A stretch of 64,000 nt of DNA from Streptomyces sp. RerS4 (GCF_023515955.1 NZ_CP097322.1:5132501-5196500); one strand, 5' to 3'. Numbered from the stretch's first letter, positions 44,398 to 53,533 are shown. Notes: a model not told the origin generated them from the letters alone. Made by a program: numbers and translations.

Positions 44398-45645
44398 TCA
44401 GGCCGTCCGGATGCCGTCCACCGCGATCGGCAGGTGGCGCGGGCCGCGCAGGACCGCGTTCCGGCGGTACGGGGGCGGGTCCTCCAGCAGGCGGGGGTTC
44501 TCCAGCCTGCGGGCCAGCTCGCTCAGCGCCACCTGCGCCTCCTGCCGGGCCAGCGGGGCGCCGAAGCAGCTGTGGATCCCGCTGCCCAGCCCCAGGTGCT
44601 GGACGTCGGGGCGGTCCACGTCGAAGCGGTCCGGGTGCTCGAAGCGCTTCGGGTCGCGGTTGCCGGAGGCGAGGATCAGCCACATCGAGGCGCCCTTGGG
44701 GACGGACACCCCGTTGATCTCGATGTCGGCGAGCGTGGTGCGCTGGGGCAGCAACTGCACCGGGGGCTCGTAGCGCAGCAGCTCCTCGACCAGGGGCACC
44801 GACAGCGCGGGATCCCGGCGCAGCCGCTCCAGTACCTCGGGGTGGCGCAACAGGGTGAGCATGCCGTTCGTGATCAGGTTGACGGTGGTCTCGTGGCCCG
44901 CGATCAGCAGCAGGGCCGCCGTGCTGAGCACCTCCATCGTGGTCATGGAGCCGTCCGGGCCGCCGTCCCCGGTGGCCAGCCGGGAGAGCATGTCGTCGCC
45001 GGGGTCCTTGCGCCGCTCCTCGATCAGGCCGGCCAGGTACATGCCCAGTTCCATCCGGGCGTCCCGCGTCTTCTCGCGCCCGGCGCCCGGGGCGGCGTCC
45101 GGATCGGGGTCCAGGCTCGCGGCCAGGATGTCCGCCCAGACGTGGAAGCGGGCCTCGTCCTCGCTCGGCACGCCGAGCAGCCGGCAGATCACCGTCACCG
45201 GGAAGGGGTACGAGAACTCCTCGACCAGGTCGATCCGGTCCGGGTCGCCCTTCTCCACGATCCCGTCGATGAGCCCGGTGACGATGTCGCCGAGTTCGCC
45301 GCGCATCCCATGGATCCGGTGCGGGGAGTGCGGGGGACCGAAGGGCCGGTTCGTCATCCGGCGCAGCCGGTCGTGCTCGGGTGGATCCAGCTTCAGGAAC
45401 GACGGCGGCAGGGCGGTCTCCTCCTCCGCCTCGCCGAGCGGATCGGCGGCCGTCGAGCCGAGGTTGCGGGCGTCGGAGCTGATCCGGGGGTCGTGCAGCA
45501 GCGACTGGATCTCGTAGTAGGTGCTGACCACGTACGGCCCGCCCTCGCCGTGGGACACCGGCGTCCTGCGGAGCTCCTCGTACAGCGGGTACGGGTCGGC
45601 CCGGTTGGCGTAGTCCATGATCTGCCGAAGGATGGCTTGGCTCAT
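44398..45645 (-). CDS. Cytochrome P450
   Basis: 415 residues, soluble bacterial type. I-helix LLLIAGHETTVNL, ExxR motif in VEELLRYEPP (the E-x2-R of helix K), and the heme-binding loop LGLGSGIHSCFGAPLAR with Cys360 as thiolate ligand. The substrate is not readable. Sixty nt downstream of the ferredoxin reductase gene on the same strand, so the electron donors are encoded beside it. Confidence 0.93.
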   Translation of the reverse strand: MSQAILRQIMDYANRADPYPLYEELRRTPVSHGEGGPYVVSTYYEIQSLLHDPRISSDARNLGSTAADPLGEAEEETALPPSFLKLDPPEHDRLRRMTNRPFGPPHSPHRIHGMRGELGDIVTGLIDGIVEKGDPDRIDLVEEFSYPFPVTVICRLLGVPSEDEARFHVWADILAASLDPDPDAAPGAGREKTRDARMELGMYLAGLIEERRKDPGDDMLSRLATGDGGPDGSMTTMEVLSTAALLLIAGHETTVNLITNGMLTLLRHPEVLERLRRDPALSVPLVEELLRYEPPVQLLPQRTTLADIEINGVSVPKGASMWLILASGNRDPKRFEHPDRFDVDRPDVQHLGLGSGIHSCFGAPLARQEAQVALSELARRLENPRLLEDPPPYRRNAVLRGPRHLPIAVDGIRTA

Positions 45646-45705
45646 GACAGGTCCTCGTGCGGCTCGGGCCCGCCGCGTGGCGGCGCGGGTCGGTGCGTGC
45701 CCGGG

Positions 45706-47100
45706 TCAGTGCCGGGCGGGGGTGAACGTCATGCGGCGGTCGGCCGGCGAGTAGCCGCTCAGGGTGATCGTCGGTCCGTGCGTGGGCACCGACGGGTCCG
45801 GGAAGTCCGCGGGCATCGGCTTGTGGCCCTCGGAGCGGCGGTCCACGGTGGGAAACGGCGGCGGGAAGGGCGAGGTCTCCTCGATCAGCCGCTGGTAGAA
45901 CGGAAGCCAGCGGGACTGGTCGAAGGTGACGGCCCCGATCACCCGGCCCTGGTACCCGTACACGCCGGTGAAGCGGCGCTCGTCGCGGGCGCCCTGGGAG
46001 ATGAGGATCTCCGTCCCCATCGACGGCACCCCGACCGACTTGATGTTGACGCCGAACTGGGAGGACCAGAAGGCCGGCACCCACACGTGCGGGCGGCGGT
46101 CCGCGCTTTCGCTCAGCATGTTGTGCGCGGCCGTCTCGGCCTGGGCGACGGCGTTGCCCCAGTGCTCCAGGGAGAGGAACTGGTAGCCGAACAGCGCGTG
46201 CGGGGAGCGTGCCACGTCACCCGCCACATAGATGTCGTCGGTGACGATGCCCCAGATGTCGAACGCCCGGCAGCCCGCGTCGCACGCGATGCCGCGCGGT
46301 CCGGCGCCCAGCCCGGAGCCCGTCAGCCACTCCGTGTTGCGCATCGCGCCGAGCGAGACCACGACCACCCGGGCCTCCACGGCGTCGCCGTCGGAGAGGT
46401 GTGCGGCGCGCACCCGCCCCGCCCCGTCGCCCTCCAGCCCGGTCACCGTGATCCCGGTCCGCAGGTCCACGCCGTGCTCCCGGTGCATGTCGGCCGCCAC
46501 CTCGCCGATCACCCCGCCGAGGGCTCCGACCAGCGGGCCCGCGCCCCGTTCGGCGACGGTCACGGCCAGGCCGCGTTCCCGGCAGGCGGAGGCGATCTCC
46601 GACCCGGTGAACCCGGCGCCGATCACCAGGACCCGGTCGGGGCGGGCGGCCAGCGCCCGTTCCAGCCCCGCCGCGTCGTCACGGGTGCGCAGGACGAAGA
46701 CCCCGTCGAGGGAGGCCTGGTCCTCGTGCGGCCACGGCCGGGCGCGTACGCCGGTCGCGATCAGCAGCCGGTCGTACTCCACCTCGTCGCCGTCGGCCAG
46801 CCGCACCCGTCGGGCCGCCATGTCCAGGCCCGCCGCGGGCACCCCGAGCCGCCACTTCGCGTCGATGTCGCGGCGCCGGGGCAGGGCCGTGCGGTCGGCG
46901 GTGGCCTTGCCGAGCAGCACCTGCTTGGACAGCGGGGGCCGGTCGTAGGGCTCGTGGGGCTCGTCACCGATCATGGTCAGGGACCCCGTGAACCCCTCGT
47001 CCCGCAGGGTCTCGGCGGCCCGCAGGCCCGCCAGGGAAGCGCCGACGACGACGATGCGTCCCTCGCGCTTGAGCCGCTCCAGGGCCGCGTCACCGCTCAC
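45706..47100 (-). CDS. FAD-dependent ferredoxin reductase
   Basis: 464 residues. Two dinucleotide folds: IVVVGASLAGLRAAETLR (FAD, about residue 16) and VLVIGAGFTGSEIASACRE (NAD(P)H, about 157). The FAD-contact motif is DDIYVAGDVAR. The C-terminal domain is typical of the putidaredoxin-reductase-like group. It would pass electrons from NAD(P)H to the adjacent ferredoxin. It overlaps the ferredoxin gene by 11 nt. The C-terminal tail of about 50 residues is Pro-rich and longer than usual. Confidence 0.92.
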   Translation of the reverse strand: MSGDAALERLKREGRIVVVGASLAGLRAAETLRDEGFTGSLTMIGDEPHEPYDRPPLSKQVLLGKATADRTALPRRRDIDAKWRLGVPAAGLDMAARRVRLADGDEVEYDRLLIATGVRARPWPHEDQASLDGVFVLRTRDDAAGLERALAARPDRVLVIGAGFTGSEIASACRERGLAVTVAERGAGPLVGALGGVIGEVAADMHREHGVDLRTGITVTGLEGDGAGRVRAAHLSDGDAVEARVVVVSLGAMRNTEWLTGSGLGAGPRGIACDAGCRAFDIWGIVTDDIYVAGDVARSPHALFGYQFLSLEHWGNAVAQAETAAHNMLSESADRRPHVWVPAFWSSQFGVNIKSVGVPSMGTEILISQGARDERRFTGVYGYQGRVIGAVTFDQSRWLPFYQRLIEETSPFPPPFPTVDRRSEGHKPMPADFPDPSVPTHGPTITLSGYSPADRRMTFTPARH

Positions 47101-47320
47101 CGCTCGCCTCCGGTGTGGCGAGGGCCCCGTTCATCGTGTCCATGAGGATGGCCCGGACGGGACAGGCGTGGACGGCGCGCACGACGTCGTCGTGCCGCTC
47201 GTCCTCGGGCTGCGGGTCGTAGAGCAGTGACTCCTCGCCGTGCATGGAGAAGACGTCGGGTGCGAGGAAGGCGCACTGCGCATACCCCTGACAGCGGTTG
47301 AGGTCGACGACGAGCCTCAT
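47090..47320 (-). CDS. 3Fe-4S-type ferredoxin with CxxYxxC motif
   Basis: 76 residues. The cluster ligands are Cys10, Cys16 and Cys53-Pro54 in the pattern C-x2-Y-x2-C...CP, with Tyr13 where 4Fe-4S proteins carry the extra Cys and many P450 ferredoxins carry His. This predicts a 3Fe-4S or labile 4Fe-4S cluster. It leads the ferredoxin, reductase and P450 operon and is the likely electron carrier to the P450. Confidence 0.92.
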   Translation of the reverse strand: MRLVVDLNRCQGYAQCAFLAPDVFSMHGEESLLYDPQPEDERHDDVVRAVHACPVRAILMDTMNGALATPEASGER

Positions 47321-47350
47321 GAGGCATCAGCCTTTCCGTGACCTGATGAC

Positions 47351-47384
47351 CCCCCGACCCCCGACCCCCGACCCCCGACCCCGA
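47351..47384. repeat. CCCCCGA heptamer tandem repeat
   Basis: Four perfect 7-bp copies (47351-47378) and one 6-bp partial copy, 30 bp upstream of the ferredoxin start in the otherwise gene-free 47321-47485. Likely a slippage-prone tract. Confidence 0.9.
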
Positions 47385-47485
47385 ATCCCGGCCCCCCGTC
47401 CCCCGGAGCCCCGCCGCCGCGGCCCCCCCGTTCCTCCATCATGCGCGCGGCGGCCGCCCGTCGCCCGCCGGGCGCGGGCGGCGTC

Positions 47486-48103
47486 CTACGCGGTCCGGCG
47501 CAGCTTCGCGCGCAGGATGTACAGGCTGACGACCAGCACCCAGACCGGGAAGATCATCTCGGCCCAGGGGACGCCCGACCCGATCACGATCAGCACCAGG
47601 CCGGCGGCGTAGCCGAACAGCGCCAGCGGGCGCGGGAAGACGCCGAGGCGGCGCCCCATGGTGGAGGTCGCGAAGACGAAGACGGCCGCCATCCGCATCG
47701 CGTACGTGGTCAGCACCGTGTACGCGAAGGACCGACCGAACGACACGCTCCCGGCCGCCTCGTGGAGCACGGTCCCCGCCGCGCCGGCGGCGACGAACAG
47801 GCTCGCGGTGAACACGAACCCGCTGCCCAGGAACGCGGTGGCGATGAACCGGTCCTCGGCGTCGCCCGCGTGGTCGCGCAGCGCGCCCATGAACCACAGG
47901 AAGAAGATCCCGGCGAAGGGCACGATCTCCAGGGCCACCCGGACCGCCCACCGCCGGTCCGGATCGACGGTCGCGTCCTGCGGGTCTCCCGGCACCGCGA
48001 TCCGCATCAAGGCGATCGCCGCCGCCAGCAGCACGGCGAAGGCCACCCCGGCCGCGCCGGCCGCGCGCGGGGTGCGCATGCGGCGCTCGCCGATGGACTC
48101 CAT
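47486..48103 (-). CDS. Hypothetical six-TM membrane protein
   Basis: Up to 205 residues with six evident hydrophobic helices (for example GVAFAVLLAAAIALMRIAV, VALEIVPFAGIFFLWFMGAL, and FPVWVLVVSLYILRA). No enzymatic motif. The start is uncertain: ATG 48103 has GGAGG only 1 nt upstream, and ATG 48079 has no clear site. No family recognised beyond actinobacterial membrane proteins of unknown function. Confidence 0.7.
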   Translation of the reverse strand: MESIGERRMRTPRAAGAAGVAFAVLLAAAIALMRIAVPGDPQDATVDPDRRWAVRVALEIVPFAGIFFLWFMGALRDHAGDAEDRFIATAFLGSGFVFTASLFVAAGAAGTVLHEAAGSVSFGRSFAYTVLTTYAMRMAAVFVFATSTMGRRLGVFPRPLALFGYAAGLVLIVIGSGVPWAEMIFPVWVLVVSLYILRAKLRRTA

Positions 48104-48217
48104 GCCTCCAGCAGGCGCCGCGCGCCGGCCCCCCGCCAGTCACGGGGGACCGGCGGGGTGAACCACCGACCCGGCCGGTCCCACCCAGCCGGCACCGCCC
48201 GGCCGGTCGTACGGGGC

Positions 48218-49123
48218 TCAGCCGACCGGCGTCGGAACCCGTTCCTCGGTGCTCTCCTCGGCCCCCTCGTGGTTGCCGTACCAGGCCACCGCGACCGCGC
48301 CGGCCACGGCCAGCACGAAGCCGAGGATGGCCAGCCAGGCCAGGCCCGGCCGGGAGGCGTCCCCGAGCCACAGCACGCCGATCGCCCCCGGGAGCACCGT
48401 CTCGCCCACCACCAGGGCCGCCGTCGCTCCGTTCACGGAGCCGATCTGCAGGGCGACGGTGTGCAGGTACATGCCGCCGAAGCCCGCCACGAGGATGGCG
48501 TACAGGGCGGGGTCCCCCAGCAGGGAGCCGAGGTCGAACGGGTCGACGCCGTTCAGGATGCGGACGCCCACGCCCAGCGCGCCGAAGGCCAGACCCGACA
48601 GCAGACCGGCGAGGATCGCGGCCCGCCCGCCGAGGAACCGTACGGCCACGGTGCCGCCCACGATGATCAGCAGGGTCACCGCGAGGAGCCACCAGTGCGT
48701 GGACATCGGGGCGTGGTGGTCGCCCTCGTGGCCGGCGGCCGTCGCCAGCAGCACCAGCGCGGTGCAGACCACGCCGATGGACATCCATTCCTTGCGGGTG
48801 AGCCGGATGCCCAGCATCCGCACGCTCAGGATGGCCGTGATGACCAGGTTGGCGCTGATCACGGTCTGGGAGAGGAACAGCGGAAGCATCCGCGCCGCCA
48901 GCGCGCCCAGCCCGAAGCCGGCGAAGTCCAGGATGGTGCCGACGATGAACTCCCAGGTCATCGCGGCCTTGGCGGTGGAGGTGAGGTTCGGGCCGCCGTG
49001 CGCGGTCACCCCGGCGGCAGCCGGCGACATCTTCGCGGCACGACGCGATCCCACGGCTTGCAGGACGGATCCCGTGCCGTAACAGATGGATGCCGCGACA
49101 GCGGTCAGCAGGCCTATGAGCAC
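48218..49123 (-). CDS. DMT/EamA-like membrane transporter
   Basis: 301 residues with about nine to ten TM helices in two halves: MLIGLLTAVAASICYGTGSVLQAVG at the N-terminus and a second-half helix GATAALVVGETVLPGAIGVLWLGD. The drug/metabolite-transporter superfamily layout is recognisable, also close to the NIPA-like group. Substrate unknown. A cytoplasmic tail (EGAEESTEERVPTPVG) ends the protein. Confidence 0.7.
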   Translation of the reverse strand: MLIGLLTAVAASICYGTGSVLQAVGSRRAAKMSPAAAGVTAHGGPNLTSTAKAAMTWEFIVGTILDFAGFGLGALAARMLPLFLSQTVISANLVITAILSVRMLGIRLTRKEWMSIGVVCTALVLLATAAGHEGDHHAPMSTHWWLLAVTLLIIVGGTVAVRFLGGRAAILAGLLSGLAFGALGVGVRILNGVDPFDLGSLLGDPALYAILVAGFGGMYLHTVALQIGSVNGATAALVVGETVLPGAIGVLWLGDASRPGLAWLAILGFVLAVAGAVAVAWYGNHEGAEESTEERVPTPVG

Positions 49124-49202
49124 AGAGGGCTCCGTTCACTTCTGGCAGGTTCTCGGTACCACTGCCAGACGTCAGAACGGGCCGCGAAGTTGCCTCAGGG
49201 CG

Positions 49203-49639
49203 TCAGCCGATTGCGGCGAGGGCCGCCGGGACCTCGTCCACCGAGTCCACCAGGGCGATCCGCGACTCCATGCCCCGGCCGCGCGCCGGCCCGCCCGCAG
49301 CAGCGGCCGGGCCAGCAGCCGCTCGGTCCAGTGGGCCCGTACGGCGAAGGCGGCGCGCGCCAAGTCGGAGATCGACGGGGTGAAGGAGGGGACCTCGGCC
49401 GGCAGGTCCAGGGCCTGCGCGAGGGCCTCGTCGGGGGCGGGCGCCAGGTAGGCGCCGAGGATGGCGGCCTCCATCGCGCCCGGCCCGCCACCGGTGGCGA
49501 TCGTCATCCCGGCGCGGGCCGGCGTGCGGGCGAGGCGCGCCGCGCCCCGGTAGTCGTCCGTACCGCACGCCATGGCGTGGCCGCCCATCACGCCCTTGGT
49601 GTCCTGGATGTCCGCATGGACCATTCGGCCCACCCTCCG
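49203..49639 (-). pseudogene. Remnant of a LOG-family (Rossmann nucleotide-binding) gene
   Basis: The minus strand encodes VHADIQDTKGVMGGHAMACGT and the LOG phosphate motif region TIATGGGPGAMEAA, then SISDLARAAFAVRAHWTER. After that the frame changes and the normal C-terminus GMESRIALVDSVDEVPAALAAIG follows, ending at 49203. Compared with intact streptomycete LOG proteins as I recall them, the N-terminal part and a central block (between AFAVR and WTER) are missing. Truncation, internal loss and a frameshift together make this a decayed copy. It ends where the ABC permease gene begins its 3' end (49651). Confidence 0.75.
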
Positions 49640-49650
49640 GGCCCGCCCCG

Positions 49651-50708
49651 TCAGCGGGTCAACGCCGACGAGGTCAGCTGTGCCACAGCCCACACCAGCG
49701 GTACGCAGCCGGCGAGCAGGGCGCCGGCCCGCAGGGTCACGGCCGTACGCAGCACCGTGCCCGGGGTGCCCAGGTCGAGCAGGGCCGCCCGCGCGGCGGA
49801 GCGGCTCTGGCGGGCTTCGAGGGCCGAGGTGAGCAGGGTCGCGGCCGCGCACAGCGCCACCAGCAACGCGGCCGGCCCGGTCAGCGGGCCCAGCGGGGCG
49901 GGGCGGGCCCGCGTGAGGTGGCCAGCGCCGCCGCGCCGACGGCGCACAGCACCCCGAGCGGGCGGCCCAGCCGGGGCGCCTCCTCCTGGAGGGCCCGCCC
50001 GGCGAGCAGCCGCAGCGCGCCGGGGCGGGCGAGCTGGACGAGGGTGCCGCAGGCGTAGGCCAGTCCGGGGCCGGCCAGGGCGAGGCCGACCGCGATCAAG
50101 GTCCAGCCGGCCGGTACGGCGAGGCCGTCGGGACCCGCGTAGGCCAGGACGGTCAGCCCGCAGGCGGTGATCGCCACCCCCCAGGGCACCCCGCTCTGGG
50201 GGCTCAGTCCGCTGTGCGAGGGGCGGGGGCGCAGGGCGAGGGCCGTGGCGAGGGACGCGGTCAGCGGGGTCAGGGACAGCAGGGTGAGGGCGGCGGCCAC
50301 GGGCAACGGCCGCTCGGCGTGGAGCAGCGCGGCGCCCGCGCCGTCGAAGTCGAAGGGGAGGCCGGTGACGTCGCCCCGCAGGTGCAGGAACGCGGCCAGG
50401 GCCACGACGCTGCCGAGGGTGCACGCGACGGCGGTGGAGACCGCCGCGACCAGGCTGAGCGTGACGGGTCCCAGCCCGGCGGCGTCCAGGCCCTCCCGGG
50501 GCCGGGTCGCCGGGTCGGTCCGGGCCACGGCGACGGCGAACTGGACGGTGGCGGCGAGCGGAACCAGGGCCCACAGCAGCCGAGGGAACGATCCGGCGGC
50601 TCCGGCGGTGGCCCCGGCGAGCACGTACAGCAGCAGGAATCCGCTGCCCGCCGCCGCGGCGGCGACGAGCAGCCGGCGCAGCTGGACCAGCGGGTGGGAG
50701 CCGCGCAC
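49651..50708 (-). pseudogene. ABC transporter permease, frameshifted near its 3' end
   Basis: GTG 50708 overlaps the ATPase stop (TAGTG). The first about 260 residues hold hydrophobic helices such as LLVAAAAAGSGFLLLYVLAG, LWALVPLAATVQFAVAVA and VAAALTLLSLTPLTASLATALAL, and run to VLCAVGAAALAT. From there the sensible continuation (LTRARPAPLGPLTGPAALLVALCAAA, ending AQLTSSALTR) is in another frame. Restoring one base at 49917-49918 joins the halves into about 352 residues. Either a genuine frameshift or a missed base. It would pair with the adjacent ATPase as a small-molecule exporter; substrate unknown. Confidence 0.7.
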
Positions 50709-51466
50709 TAGGCGGAGAGCGAGCACGCGGCCTGGTCCTCCGTCGTGGTCCCGGGGTCGTCGCCGGCGATCGCCGCCGCGGCCGGGCGGCCGTCGAGCAG
50801 GTCGAGGCGCCGGTCGGCCTCGTCGGCCGTCTCCGCGTCGTGGGTGGCGAGCACCACGGTGATGCCGTGCGAGCGGGCCGCCGTGGTGAGCGTACGAAGC
50901 AACAGCGCGCGCTCGGCGCGGTGCAGCGGGGCGGTGGGCTCGTCGGCGAAGAGCACGGTGGGCTCCGCGACGAGGGCGCGGGCGAGGGCGATGCGCTGGG
51001 CCTCGGCGCGGCGCAGGACGCCGGGGTGCTTGCGGGCGAAGGCGCCGAGGTCGAGGCGGTCCAGCCATTCGCTCGCGGTGTGCCGGGCGGCGCGGTGGGA
51101 GGTGCCCGCGATCAGCAGGGGCAGGGCGACGTTCTCCCAGACCTTCAGCTCGGGCAGCAGTCGCGGCTCGGGGTCGATCCAGGCGAACCGGTCGCGGCGC
51201 AGCCGCTCGCGGGCCCCGGCGCGCAGGGTGTGCAGGGGGAGGCTGTTGAACCAGACCTCGCCCTGCTCGGGGACGAGCCTGCCGGTCAGGCAGTGCAGCA
51301 GGGTGGTCTTGCCGCTGCCGCGCGGGCCGGTGACGGCGAGGATCTCTCCCTGCCGGACTCCGACGGAGACGCCGATCAGGCCGGGCGAGCCGCTGTGGGA
51401 GTAGTGAAGGGACCGTGCCCAGAGCACATCGTCGACAGGCGGGGCATTGTCCGGTGGAGCCACCAT
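50708..51466 (-). CDS. ABC transporter ATP-binding protein with degenerate signature motif
   Basis: 252 residues; ATG 51466 has GGAGGT 7 nt upstream. Walker A GPRGSGKTT (about 48) and Walker B VLFADEPTAPL with H-loop LATHDAET are sound. The ABC signature, normally LSGGQ, reads VLRRAEAQRIALARAL, lacking both glycines. The overall shape is that of LolD/FtsE/MacB-type ATPases. Overlaps the permease gene. The altered signature together with the broken permease could mean that the system is failing. Confidence 0.85.
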   Translation of the reverse strand: MVAPPDNAPPVDDVLWARSLHYSHSGSPGLIGVSVGVRQGEILAVTGPRGSGKTTLLHCLTGRLVPEQGEVWFNSLPLHTLRAGARERLRRDRFAWIDPEPRLLPELKVWENVALPLLIAGTSHRAARHTASEWLDRLDLGAFARKHPGVLRRAEAQRIALARALVAEPTVLFADEPTAPLHRAERALLLRTLTTAARSHGITVVLATHDAETADEADRRLDLLDGRPAAAAIAGDDPGTTTEDQAACSLSA

Positions 51467-51565
51467 GGCGTACACCTCCGTCCGGGGGAACGAAGCGGAG
51501 CCCCTTCGGTCACTGGCGCCGCACTGAGATGTAAAGAGATGAACGTCTTGGATGGTGACAGCACA

Positions 51566-51610
51566 CGGCCCGGACCCCCTCGTTCTCACTCGAACGGGGT
51601 ATCCGGGCCG
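51566..51610 (-). terminator. Terminator after the aminotransferase gene
   Basis: Outer 9-bp stem (51566-51574 with 51602-51610) plus an imperfect inner stem, in the 198-bp gap between the aminotransferase stop and the ABC ATPase start. Confidence 0.65.
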
Positions 51611-51664
51611 CGTGATCGGACTATCGCGCTATCGCGTTTTCACGCCGGCGCGCTGTCGCCGGGC

Positions 51665-53026
51665 TTAGAGCTTGGTCCACGCCTCGGTGAGCACCGAGCG
51701 CAGGATGCCTTCGATCTCGTCGAAGGTGCCCTGGTCGGCGATCAGCGGCGGGGCCAGCTGGATGACCGGGTCGCCACGGTCGTCGGCGCGGCAGTACAGG
51801 CCGTTGTCGAAGAGCGCCTTGGAGAGGAAGCCGTAGAGCACGCGCTCGGTCTCCTCGTCCGTGAAGGACTCCTTGGTGACCTTGTCCTTCACGAGCTCGA
51901 TGCCGTAGAAGAAGCCGTTGCCGCGGACGTCGCCGACGATCGGAAGGTCGTGCAGCTTCTTCAGGGTGTTGAAGAAGTTGCCCTCCTGGTCCAGCACGTG
52001 CTGGTTCAGGCCTTCCTTGTCGAAGATGTCGAGGTTGGCGATGGCCACCGCGGAGGACACCGGGTGTCCGCCGAAGGTGTAGCCGTGCAGGAAGGTGTTG
52101 TCGCCCTTGTAGAACGGCTCCGCGATGCGGTCCGAGACGATGCAGGCACCGATCGGGGAGTAGCCCGAGGTCATGCCCTTGGCGCAGGTGATCATGTCGG
52201 GCACGTAGCCGAACTTGTCACAGGCGAACATCGTGCCGAGGCGGCCGAAGGCGCAGATCGTCTCGTCGGAGACGAGCAGCACGTCGTAGGTGTCGCAGAT
52301 CTCGCGGACGCGCTGGAAGTAGCCGGGCGGCGGCGGGAAGCAGCCACCGGCGTTCTGCACCGGCTCCAGGAAGACGGCCGCGACGGTGTCGGGGCCCTCG
52401 AAGAGGATCTGCTGCTCGATCTGGTCGGCGGCCCAGCGGCCGAAGGCCTCGGGGTCGTCGCCGTGGATCGGGGCGCGGTAGATGTTGGTGTTCGGCACCT
52501 TGTGCGCGCCGGGGACCAGCGGCTCGAACGGGGCCTTGAGGGCCGGCAGACCGGTGATGGACAGCGCGCCCTGCGGGGTGCCGTGGTAGGCGACCGCACG
52601 GGAGATGACCTTGTACTTGGTGTGCTTGCCCTGCAGCTTGAAGTACTGCTTGGCGAGCTTCCAGGCGGTCTCCACGGCCTCGCCGCCACCGGTGGTGAAG
52701 AAGACCTTGTTCAGGTCGCCGGGGGCGTAGTCGGCGAGGCGCTCGGCCAGCTCGACGGCCTTGGGGTGCGCGTACGACCACACGGGGAAGAACGCGAGCT
52801 CCTGGGCCTGCTTGTACGCGACCTCGGCCAGTTCCTTGCGGCCGTGACCGGCGTTGACCACGAACAGCCCCGCGAGACCGTCCAGGTAGCGCTTGCCCTT
52901 GTCGTCGAAGATGTAGGTGCCCTCACCCCGCACGATGGTGGGGACGGGCGCGTTCTCGTACGACGACATGCGGGTGAAGTGCATCCACAGGTGGTCGTAG
53001 GCGGTCTTGGAGAGGTCTTGGCTCAC
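51665..53026 (-). CDS. Class III aminotransferase (polyamine or omega-amine type)
   Basis: 453 residues, PLP fold type I. Key segments: GLFVVNAGHGRKELAEVA, FFTTGGGEAVETAWKLAKQY (PLP phosphate contact), VSDETICAFGRLG, and CAKGMTSGYSPIGA with the PLP Lys (about residue 286). Class III enzymes of this type transfer the terminal amine of putrescine, GABA or beta-alanine to pyruvate or 2-oxoglutarate. The divergent aldehyde dehydrogenase and the PotD-like protein beside it favour polyamine breakdown. Next upstream on the same strand is an Lrp/AsnC regulator. Confidence 0.88.
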   Translation of the reverse strand: MSQDLSKTAYDHLWMHFTRMSSYENAPVPTIVRGEGTYIFDDKGKRYLDGLAGLFVVNAGHGRKELAEVAYKQAQELAFFPVWSYAHPKAVELAERLADYAPGDLNKVFFTTGGGEAVETAWKLAKQYFKLQGKHTKYKVISRAVAYHGTPQGALSITGLPALKAPFEPLVPGAHKVPNTNIYRAPIHGDDPEAFGRWAADQIEQQILFEGPDTVAAVFLEPVQNAGGCFPPPPGYFQRVREICDTYDVLLVSDETICAFGRLGTMFACDKFGYVPDMITCAKGMTSGYSPIGACIVSDRIAEPFYKGDNTFLHGYTFGGHPVSSAVAIANLDIFDKEGLNQHVLDQEGNFFNTLKKLHDLPIVGDVRGNGFFYGIELVKDKVTKESFTDEETERVLYGFLSKALFDNGLYCRADDRGDPVIQLAPPLIADQGTFDEIEGILRSVLTEAWTKL

Positions 53027-53029
53027 GGG

Positions 53030-53533
53030 CTATCGAGTTCCCCACATGTAGGTCTGCTTCTTCAGCTTCAGGTAAACGAAGCTTTCGGTTGATCGCACGC
53101 CGGGGAGCGTGCGGATCTTCTTGTTGATCGTTTCGAGCAGGTGGTCGTCGTCCTCGCAGACGATTTCCACCATCAGGTCGAACGATCCCGCGGTCATCAC
53201 CACGTATTCGCACTCGGCCATCGAGGTGAGTGCGTCCGCCACCGGGTCGAGGTCTCCCTCGACGTTGATGCCGACCATGGCCTGGCGTCGCAGGCCCACG
53301 GTGAGCGGGTCGGTGACGGCGACGATCTGCATGACGCCTTGGTCGAGCAGCTTCTGCACGCGCTGGCGCACCGCCGCCTCGGACAGGCCGACGGCCTTGC
53401 CGATCGATGCATAGGGACGGCGACCGTCCTCCTGCAGTTGCTCGATGATCGCCAGGGACACAGCATCGACCGAAGGGGACGGTTGTCTGTTCCTGGAATC
53501 TGCGCTTCGACTGACCACGACCTCACTGTGCAC
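53030..53533 (-). CDS. Lrp/AsnC-family transcriptional regulator
   Basis: About 167 residues if GTG 53533 is used; GTG 53518 is an alternative and neither has a strong ribosome site. N-terminal HTH: IIEQLQEDGRRPYASIGKAVGLSEAAVRQRVQKL. C-terminal RAM ligand domain with VGINVEGDLDPVADAL and VVMTAGSFDLMVEIVCED. It ends 3 nt before the aminotransferase start on the same strand and is divergent from the aldehyde dehydrogenase, so it probably controls both by binding the 169-bp spacer (53534-53702) in response to an amino acid or amine. Confidence 0.9.
   Translation of the reverse strand: MHSEVVVSRSADSRNRQPSPSVDAVSLAIIEQLQEDGRRPYASIGKAVGLSEAAVRQRVQKLLDQGVMQIVAVTDPLTVGLRRQAMVGINVEGDLDPVADALTSMAECEYVVMTAGSFDLMVEIVCEDDDHLLETINKKIRTLPGVRSTESFVYLKLKKQTYMWGTR

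Noticed and set aside
47351..47384. CRISPR-like array from the repeated CCCCCGA units
   Set aside because: Seven-bp units without spacers; a simple tandem repeat. No CRISPR array or cas gene is in the window.
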